64,000 nucleotides of DNA, from contig CAVPEB010000037.1 of assembly GCA_963702765.1 (NCBI GenBank), positions 8,768 to 72,767 of the forward strand, written 5' to 3'. The notes below the pieces were generated by a model that worked only from the letters and a program-made list of their open reading frames with translations, was not told the origin of the DNA and did no database searches. Made by a program: the position numbers and the translations under genes. Of the stretch, positions 57,755-64,000 are shown piece after piece (within the stretch, counting starts at the first letter, position 1; every line of letters begins with the position of its first letter). This stretch comes from DATMNR01 sp963702765. Its GTDB lineage: Bacteria > Chloroflexota > Ktedonobacteria > Ktedonobacterales > Ktedonobacteraceae.

Positions 57755-58078
57755 GTATAATTTTTCGTTCTTCGCCCCATTTCCCCTCCCATTCCCATTG
57801 TTGTACCGACTGACCTTCTTCGCTTAAGCAACTCAGGCGCATGATAAAACTGTTTATATCTTTCACGACACATTCTACGCCGAGTGCATAGGTTCCCCAC
57901 TGTACAGATGCAATCTTATAACTTGCTCCCTGGCGACGAAGAGCCTGCGGCATAACAGGAGCTACTGACAACACTCCCTGCTCCTCTTCTCGCAAGCCCA
58001 TCACATATCGAATGAGCAGAAACACGCTGAGCGCGCCCCATCCATAGCCCTCGATACCAGCATTCACATACTCGATTT
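57755..58078 (-). pseudogene. C-terminal part of interrupted six-hairpin glycosidase
   Basis: Reading in from the ISL3 end gives EYVNAGIEGYGWGALSVFLL, then LREEEQGVLSVAPVMPQ, ASYKIASVQWGTYALGV and VVKDINSFIM, the final helices and beta tail of a GH37/GH63-like (MGH1-like) enzyme. It continues the frame of 62221-63010 once the ISL3 element is removed. At its other end it runs into the IS630 element after KII. It cannot be expressed as part of the enzyme now. Confidence 0.8.
58071..58078. repeat. 8-bp target duplication of the ISL3 element (left copy)
   Basis: CTCGATTT here is repeated at 62213-62220 on the far side of the element. Eight bp is the usual duplication of the ISL3 family. Confidence 0.88.
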
Positions 58079-59733
58079 GGCTCATGCGACTTTTTGGTGA
58101 AGCCCTAGCAATGTGGCGAAAACTTGCTACACTTTCCTCATCAATTGTGAGGAGAAGCCGCAAGAGAATGCCAACCACCCCTTTGCTCCTATTGCCTGAT
58201 GGGCTAGAAATCACATCCATCAGCATGACTGAGGATGAATTACAGGTTCGTGTCACCTCAAATCGCTTGAGTTCGCTCTGTCCACTTTGTTCAACACCAT
58301 CGTTTGCTATCCATAGCTACTATCGACGCACACCTCTGGAACTTCCCAGTACAGGAAAGACAGTTCGTCTTATTGCTGTCTGTCAAGAAATTCTTTTGCC
58401 GTGCTGCATGTTGCCCACGGAAGATTTTCACGGAACGGCTTCCAGAGTTGATTGAGCCATCATCTCGACTGACCACACGTTTCCGAACGATGGTGCAAGC
58501 GATTTGTGCGGCATTCAACTGCGAAGGGCGGCGCTCGCTTAGGTAAGCAAATGGGTATTCACCTTTCCAGAATGACGTTTCTCCACTCCCTGCATCTCAT
58601 ACCGAGTCCCCCTACGGGCAAGGTGAAGGCGATTGGGATTGATGATTTTGCCTGGAAACGAGGAAAACGCTATGGAACTGTCATCATTGATCTTGAAACT
58701 CATCGACGTGATTGACCTGCTTGCAGATCGAGAAGCCGAGAGTGTCAAGCAGTGGCTTTTAGCCCATCCTGAAATCGAGATCGTAAGCCGAGATCGTGCA
58801 GGAGCCTATGCTGAGGGAGTTGCTCAAGGGGCGCCACAGGCGCAACAAATTGCGGATCGGTGGCATCTCTGCAAAAATGTAGGAGATGCCGTTGAAGACT
58901 ATTTTGACGCGACAAAAGATCCAAATACCTTCTGCTCTCTCGGCTGAAACAGTTCTCCAGAAGGTTCCAAGTAACACCTGCGATACCTTCGCCTGTAGCT
59001 CCAATGAAATGCAAACGCGCTTCTCAGGAGAAAAGAGAACGGAAGCAGCAATTGGTCGATCACGTGAAAACCATGCATGAGGAAGGGAACAGTATCCATA
59101 CGATTGCTACTCGGCTTGATCTCGCCCGCAACACGGTTCGCCGCTATGTGCGCATGGAAGGGACTGTCCAATCAAAGCTTCGCCCACGCAAGCCCTCTCA
59201 GCTCGATCCCTTTTATGAGTATCTCTGTCAACGCTTCAAGGAGGGATGTGCCAATGCGCATCAGCTTTTTGAGGAGCTTCAGGAAAAAGGCTATCGTGGA
59301 GGAGAAATCACTGTGCGTAATTTTGTGGCACGTCTGCGCAAGGGATTATCTGGCATGGCTCGCCCACCGAAACACGCCAAAAATGGAGAGCAGCGTCGTC
59401 TGCAGGTTCTGCCAAGAGAGCTTCGTTGGCTGCTCTCGAAACGAGAAGAGGATCTCACATCAGAGGAACGAAAATGATCTGAAGCGGCTTCTAGAGAGTT
59501 CTCAGGAGGTAAAGGGACTCTTATCATTTGCTCCAGTCATTTCTGCAGATACTACGCTTGCGACAGCCGGAACGACTCAATGGATGGATGAAAGAAGCAC
59601 GTGAAAGTGGCATCAAAGAGCTTGGAAGTTTTGTTGCTGGCATTGAACGGGATTATGATGCAGTGAGAGCAGGACTGACATTTCCTTGGAGCCACGATCA
59701 TGTTGCATAATGCACCTCGTCTCTCGAATTACT

Positions 59734-61752
59734 TCACTGTACGTCAGTCATCGCTTGTTGCTCCTCACCAGGAGGAAGAAAAAGGCACGATCCCCGATCA
59801 TTGTACCGCATCCCGACAATGTGTCCTTGATGGTATCTTCGCCAAATGACTTGAGCGGAAACAGCCCAAGTTTTGTGCGAGTTCTTCAGCGGTCAGCATT
59901 CCTTGCGCTCGTAATCGCGCATAGCGACTTGGAATGCCGTGATGCCTGCGAAGTTGATAAGACATGGATACTTTGAAAAGGGAGTACCACGAAGGTACGA
60001 TAGCCTTGCTGGTTTAACTGCTCGGCGACCTCTGCATCCGTATACTCATTCAGGGAACGATCCATGACTGCCAGGGTCTCGGGGACGGTCAAGCGCGATT
60101 GAGCGAACGGTGGAGGCAGAGGCACCGTGATGGTTTGTGTTGCTCCGCCCTTGAAGCGAATGTGTGCCACAAGTTGATCCGTTTTGTGGACCGTCACATC
60201 TTCAATCACCAGGCGCACCGCTCGCTTGCGCTCACGCACGGTCGTCTTGGGGTCATACCAGAACTGGCGGAAACGTTCTGGGACCTCACCTATCTCGATG
60301 CGCTCTTGCGGACTTACCTGGTGTTGATCGCTCTGCTTGTACTGCTCTTCGATGGCTCGCGCCTCTTCGAGCTCACGCAGTTTGGTGTTCCATTCCGCCT
60401 CAAGCACGGTCGCGACCAGGCGGTTATCAGGATCTACTCTGCGATACCGCCGTTGAGCCAGCTCCGCTTCATATTGAGCTCGTTCAACTTGCAGATGACG
60501 CAATCGGCGGGCTTCGTCTGCGCGCTGGATCACTTCCTCTTGGACGGCGGAGAGTCAACGCCAGCGCCTCTGGGGTTACTCGCTGGATGAGCACCTCTCC
60601 AAATGCCTGATGAAGTTGAAGCTGCAGGAATGCGCTGACAGGGAGCCAGTCCCTGCTCAATACTTTTGTGGGCACAGAGGTAATCAGGCACGATGCGTTT
60701 TCCTCCCCGTTGGTGGTAGCGCACCGTCATGCGCTCTCCACACTTAGCGCAGAGGATGAGACCCTGTAAGAGCGCCGGTCCCTCGCGCGGTGGGGAGAAA
60801 CGCTCAGGAGCATAGGCTTGACTGTTCATGGCAAGCTGCGCCTCATTTCTCTCGTAATCCTCCCAACTAATGTAGCCAACGTGAGCATCCTTTACTAAGC
60901 ACGACCCATTCAGCACGAGGGACGTCCTGAATATGGACCTTTCCATCGACGGTCTTCGTCGTGCGAGTGCGCCCAAAGGCGTAAGCTCCCGCATAGGCCG
61001 GGTGGTGCAACACGCGCAACACATCATGGTGCTGCAACTCTCCCCAGGCGATTTCCCCTTGATGCGCTCCGCAACGCACTCGCCGTGGAAAGAGAAGATG
61101 CTGGTGGCGAAAGTGGCGTACGGTCGCGCACGCTGATCCCGTGAGTTCAAAGCTGCAAAACACCTCCCGGATGCTTGCCTGCACTTGGAGATCGGGATCA
61201 AGGACAATCTCATCTCTCTCAGTGTAACATAATCCAATGGGTAAGATGAGTTTGAGGGCACCACGCCGCGCTTTGCTTAAGAATCCCGCCTTGCAGACGT
61301 GCCCGCATCACAAACAGCTCAGCTTCACTCATTGCTCCCTTCAAGCCGAGCAAAAGCCTGTCGTTCACGGTGGCCGGATCATAGAGTCCCTCTTCATCGA
61401 GGATCAACGTGCGGGTGAGCGCACAGATTTCCAGAAGATGGTGCCAATCGCTGGAGTTGCGGGCGAGTCGGGAGACCTCTAATCCCAATACGAGGCCAAC
61501 ACGCCCTAATCCGACTTCGGCCACGAGCCATTGGAATCCGAGCCGGTCGGCCATTGAGGCTGCCGAGTGGCCCAAGTCCTGATCGATCACGACGATGCGC
61601 TCCTCGGCCCAGCCCAAAGCACTGGCTCGCTCGCGCAAGGCGTATTGGCGAGCAGTGCTTTCGGTATGTTCAAAGACTTGCTGGAGGGTACTTTGACGCA
61701 CGTACAAACATGCAAGACGACTGAGATGATGAGCGGCTACTTGTTGTGTCAT
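59734..61752 (-). pseudogene. Large serine recombinase, multiply frameshifted
   Basis: An N-terminal resolvase domain starts at ATG 61752 after GGAGG. The nucleophile Ser lies in LYVRQSTLQQV, followed by VIDQDLGHSAAS, VSRLARNSSDWHHLLE and SEAELFVMRARL. The frame breaks near 61250 and again several times. A recombinase/DDE-free helical domain (VRHFRHQHLLFPRRV, HHPAYAGAYAFGRTRT), a zinc ribbon (LILCAKCGERMTVRYH ... DYLCAH) and a coiled coil (ERAQYEAELAQRRYRRV) follow. A C-terminal segment reads HGIPSRYARLRAQGMLTA, with the final stop at 59734. The original size was about 670 residues. The order matches TnpX/phage-integrase-like large serine recombinases. Confidence 0.8.
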
Positions 61753-61753
61753 C

Positions 61754-62041
61754 TTAGCGATCCTCCTGATGGGGTGCCTGCTTCTGCTGAAGAAACTGCG
61801 CGAGCTGCTGTGCGTCTTTTAAGCGTAGCACAGTGTGCCCGGCGGCAATGACCATAAACGGATCAGGTGGGGCGAGGCTCGTCCAGACTAGGGGCAGAGA
61901 GCGGATCTGTCGCGTCTGCGGATAAAGACAAAGAAGACTCGCTCCTCTCCCCAGGCAAAACGTTGCCCCATCAAGGGGAAAAGAGCACCACGAAGGGGAT
62001 GAAAAGGATGGGTGATGGTAAAGCATTGTTCACCATTCAAG
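61754..62041 (-). pseudogene. DUF5372-like small protein, frameshifted
   Basis: From TTG 62041 the frame gives CFTITHPFHPLRG, the hallmark start of DUF5372-type proteins that accompany serine recombinases. Coding continues as MGQRFAWGEERVF, then in another frame RSLPLVWTSLAPPDPFMV and HTVLRLKDAQQLAQFL. At least one frame change separates the halves. The stop overlaps the recombinase ribosome-binding site, so the two genes were translationally linked. The function of the family is unknown. The family assignment is from memory of the motif. Confidence 0.6.
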
Positions 62042-62212
62042 TTGTCAGGTGTAGTTGACAGTTCGTTCTCAGGGACCAGTTGAAGGAACAGTGAATAAGA
62101 TCAAAACACACAAGAGGCTTATGTATGGACGAGCGAGTTTTCCTCTCTTACGCCAGAAGGTGCTTCACCTCACATGACTCTTTAGAGCGGTTCACCAAAA
62201 GTCGCATGAGCC

Positions 62213-62220
62213 CTCGATTT
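62213..62220. repeat. 8-bp target duplication of the ISL3 element (right copy)
   Basis: CTCGATTT, identical to 58071-58078. Confidence 0.88.
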
Positions 62221-63010
62221 GGCCCCATTTGCCCACACTGACTGACCTGCGATATTCCCGAGCCACACCTGGCAATCCACCATGCTCATCCAGCTCACGA
62301 CGATCAGTACTACGATACGAGCCATCGATATAACGAAACGCCAGCTCAGCGGCATCCATAGGCATGTGTGCGGCAGCTGCTGCCCCGATCAGTGTCATGA
62401 CCACCGGAGGCCAGGAGAGAGGAGCCCACCCGGAACTATGCATGGGAGGCTGCGACAGAAATGGCCGCAATTGCTCAAGCTGGTCCCCGGTCACCACGCC
62501 GCAAAACACCGGTGCAAGGTGCATGGCATCTTGCTGCGTCGACCATTCACGAGCCATCGAATCATAATCGCGAAACCAGCCATTGCGCCACATCGTTCTA
62601 GTCTTTTCGGCATAGTCAGCAGCGATCTTTTGCCACCAAACTGCATCCTGAACCAGTTCATTCACGTGTTGATCTGCTTCCAGCACATCCTCGTTTCGCA
62701 AGCTTCCAGCGAGCAAAGCTGCCCACCGAGCAAGAATCTCAGCGCTTAATGCGACACTCGCCTGCAAATCCACGGGGCGCACATGCTGAATGATCGTGCC
62801 ACCCGTTTGTTGCGGCCCAAAACGGCTTGAGACATCCTGGCCGCTCTCCCATGAGCAGGCATAGACAATCCACCCCTCAGCATCGCGCCGATTCTCTAAC
62901 CACCAGCGCAGATAAGCCGCTGTTTTTGGATACAGCCTTCCGAGCCAGTGCATGTCGCCTATTCTGCGAAACAGTTGATCGCAACACCAGAGTGGCGATG
63001 CGGTTCTCAT
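62221..63010 (-). pseudogene. Central part of interrupted six-hairpin glycosidase (GH37/GH63-like)
   Basis: The minus-strand frame reads FRRIGDMHWLGRLYPKTAAY, WIVYACSWESGQDVSSRFG, VDLQASVALSAEILARWAAL, WRNGWFRDYDSM, APVFCGVVTGDQLEQLRPFL and ELDEHGGLPGVAREYRR. This is the (alpha/alpha)6 toroid of MGH1-like, trehalase-related glycosidases. The WESGQD region and DEHGGLPG would line the active site. The ISL3 duplication cuts it after GKWGQIE. Rejoined to 58078 it reads GQIEYVNAGIEGYGWG in frame. No N-terminal domain is found above 63010, so the 5' end is lost or frameshifted too. Confidence 0.8.
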
Positions 63011-63787
63011 TCCGCCGAAGCTCGAGCATATTTCGACTCTGGAGCGGCTGCTTGCCGCACGTGGTCTGCTTGAAATGAGCTCGCACGCGTCTTACAAGCT
63101 CACCCGAGAGGAAACTCTGAAATGAAACTCTGTGGCATCGAACTCCTTGTCATTCTTACTTGTATATCGCTTATAGAAAGATACTTCGATGGATAACAAA
63201 CACAATATAAGATTGAGCAAGAATGATAGTGCAAATAACTACCTATTGACCAAAGGAGGAATGAGACATTCACACTCATGACCACCTGCTTGGAAGGCAG
63301 ATGCCACAAAATCACCGCTCGCTTACTGTAGAATGGCTCCAGGAGAGCGTTTATCGCTACTTGTGCCATCCGTGCGGCTCTGACATAGAATGTTGCGTAC
63401 TTCTGGAGGCAGAACGTTACGAAATCTACCCTACTCACTACTATACGCTCAGCTCGAAAAGATGACAAGTATAGTAGGAAATCAGTTCTACTCCTACAAT
63501 TCTGATCGCCATTTTCATCCTCTTCTCTGTCTCGCAGAGGTATACTGCTCCTGCGGTCCACTTCGTTAGGCGACGTGCGATTCGCCGTCTCTAACCGACA
63601 GTTGAAGAATTCCTTCATACAATGCCTCTCTAAAATAAGAAATAGATAAAGCTATCATTGCTGCTCGTACAGGAAGTGGTCTAGTGCATCAGAACGTAGT
63701 ACAATTGATGAGTTACAGCAGACAAGACATTCATCTAAGTGGAATACCACCCAACATGAAAAAGTATATTTTCAATAGAGAGGATAC
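63011..63787. other. Region without assignable gene
   Basis: About 0.8 kb. A plus-strand stretch at 62990-63105 reads DAVLIPPKLEHISTLERLLA and a minus-strand frame near 63380 reads MAQVAINALLEPFYSKRAV. Both look faintly protein-like, but neither has a start, neighbours or recognisable family. The stretch is probably decayed DNA between the glycosidase remnant and the next gene. Confidence 0.35.
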
Positions 63788-64000
63788 ATGATGTCCCAAA
63801 TTTTCACAGAAGCGCCCGCCACACAAGCAGCCAAGGAGAGAATACACAGAATGCAACTCGTACTCCTCCACCGCGTGGTTGGGTTGAGTCATGATCATCC
63901 TGCTGCTTGTCCTGGGAGCCACTAACTTTGCCGACATCATGATTGGCGTACCCTCGTCTGTCTTCTCGTCAGACATCGTTGCAATGTACGGATATGTGGA
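63788..64000 (+). pseudogene. Start of a possible membrane protein, frameshifted and cut by window end
   Basis: ATG 63788 follows GAGAGGATAC. The frame gives MMSQIFTEAPATQAAKERIH and stops at 63924-63926. An overlapping frame from about 63890 gives VMIILLLVLGATNFADIMIG followed by VPSSVFSSDIVAMYGYV to the window end, a strong hydrophobic helix with coding-like composition. A shift near 63885 would join them into one membrane protein. The family is unknown and the evidence thin. Confidence 0.3.

Larger units (their letters stand above)
59695..62069 (-). mobile_element. Serine-recombinase element with DUF5372-like gene, nested in ISL3
   Basis: The ISL3 frame joins perfectly (TGG AGC CAG GGA CCA: W S Q G P) when 59695-62069 is removed, leaving a single CA. 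CA is present at both junctions (59693-59694 and 62070-62071). That is the pattern expected from a serine recombinase with a 2-bp crossover site. The element holds only two genes, a DUF5372-like gene and a large serine recombinase, with 28-40 bp outside them. No inverted ends were seen. Confidence 0.75.
58168..62177 (+). pseudogene. ISL3-family transposase, multiply frameshifted and interrupted
   Basis: The start is ATG 58168 after GAGGAGAAG. An N-terminal zinc-binding part (CPLCSTPSFAIHSYYRRT, then RAACCPRKIFTERLP) is followed by the DDE domain beginning KVKAIGIDDFAWKRGKRYG and IVSRDRAGAYAEGVAQGAP, then QIADRWHLCKN. A second HTH (NSIHTIATRLDLARNTVRR) follows, as in long ISL3 transposases. 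Frame changes occur near 58380, 58535, 58705, 58920, 59475 and 59560, so the gene is dead. The last coding block before the insertion is AGLTFPWS at 59694. Coding resumes at 62070 as QGPVEGTVNKIKTHKRL and ends at 62177. Confidence 0.8.
58079..62212 (+). mobile_element. ISL3-family insertion sequence carrying a nested element
   Basis: Terminal inverted repeats begin GGCTCATGCGACTTTTTGGT on the left (58079) and GGCTCATGCGACTTTTGGTG on the right (reading inward from 62212). An 8-bp duplication CTCGATTT flanks both. The total is 4134 bp, of which about 2375 bp (59695-62069) is a second element inserted in the transposase gene. Without it the ISL3 would be about 1.76 kb, normal for the family. Confidence 0.88.

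Noticed and set aside
60099..60610. Plus-strand frames of 148-163 codons across the serine recombinase
   Set aside because: They lie opposite clear recombinase coding sequence (zinc ribbon and coiled coil) and have no family resemblance.
58071..62220. Composite transposon carrying cargo
   Set aside because: The interior genes belong to a second element inserted in the transposase, shown by the in-frame rejoining at 59694/62070; there is no cargo.
63100..63618. 172-codon minus-strand open frame
   Set aside because: No ribosome-binding site, uneven composition, no recognised motif, and faint coding-like signal only in its second half; kept only as part of an unassigned region.
1..64000. tRNA, rRNA or riboswitch
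   Set aside because: I saw no convincing cloverleaf, rRNA segment or known riboswitch core on either strand by eye; a covariance search would be needed to exclude small RNAs.

Overview
The window looks like chromosome of a Ktedonobacteria-type Chloroflexota bacterium. This is an inference from gene style, not a database match. The signs are a moderate G+C content, many glycoside hydrolases, a large GAF/PAS/class III cyclase, a NarL-type two-component pair, a WD40 remnant, and a heavy load of IS607, IS630, ISL3 and serine-recombinase elements. No rRNA, tRNA or CRISPR array was recognised.

Layout. 1-3.2 kb: a small lipid module (fatty-acid desaturase cut by the window edge, FabF-like ketosynthase, methyltransferase). 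3.2-4.9 kb: two membrane proteins. 5.0-12.5 kb: conserved genes (sucCD, a histone-deacetylase-family amidohydrolase, a GNAT protein, a GAF-PAS-cyclase and an NAD(P)-binding epimerase-like protein). 12.5-15.3 kb: a decayed stretch with an unidentified pseudogene, a WD40 pseudogene and dispersed repeats. 15.4-18.7 kb: a MarR regulator overlapping a rifampicin-phosphotransferase-like enzyme, each broken by one base. 18.8-25.6 kb: a two-component system, a metallophosphoesterase, a GH13-like glycosidase and a GDSL esterase.

25.9-48.9 kb is a carbohydrate-utilisation island. It holds a VOC protein, an MFS transporter, GH57, an MsmX/UgpC-type ABC ATPase, two paralogous GH13 alpha-glucosidases, GH32, GH3, a Gfo/Idh/MocA oxidoreductase overlapping a sugar isomerase, GH31, and a sugar ABC importer (binding protein plus two permeases). 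A divergent LacI-type regulator has two candidate operators in front of it. The importer has no ATPase beside it, so the ATPase about 12 kb away is the natural candidate partner.

48.9-51.3 kb is an IS607-family element (serine recombinase plus a long TnpB with its catalytic residues intact). 51.6-56.3 kb holds a glutamine amidotransferase, a methyltransferase, a universal stress protein, a PP2C phosphatase and a CAP-domain lipoprotein.

56.4-63.0 kb is the most unusual part. One six-hairpin glycosidase gene on the minus strand has been hit twice. An IS630 element sits at its stop codon, and an ISL3 element with an 8-bp target duplication sits in its C-terminal coding region. The ISL3 transposase gene is itself interrupted by a 2.4-kb element carrying a DUF5372-like gene and a large serine recombinase. 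The host reading frame can be rebuilt exactly across both insertions.

A second theme is the number of one-base frameshifts in otherwise well-conserved genes between 15.6 and 46.2 kb. I count thirteen, and all thirteen behave as one extra base. This points to consensus or assembly error rather than ordinary decay and should be settled before any of these genes is called a pseudogene.
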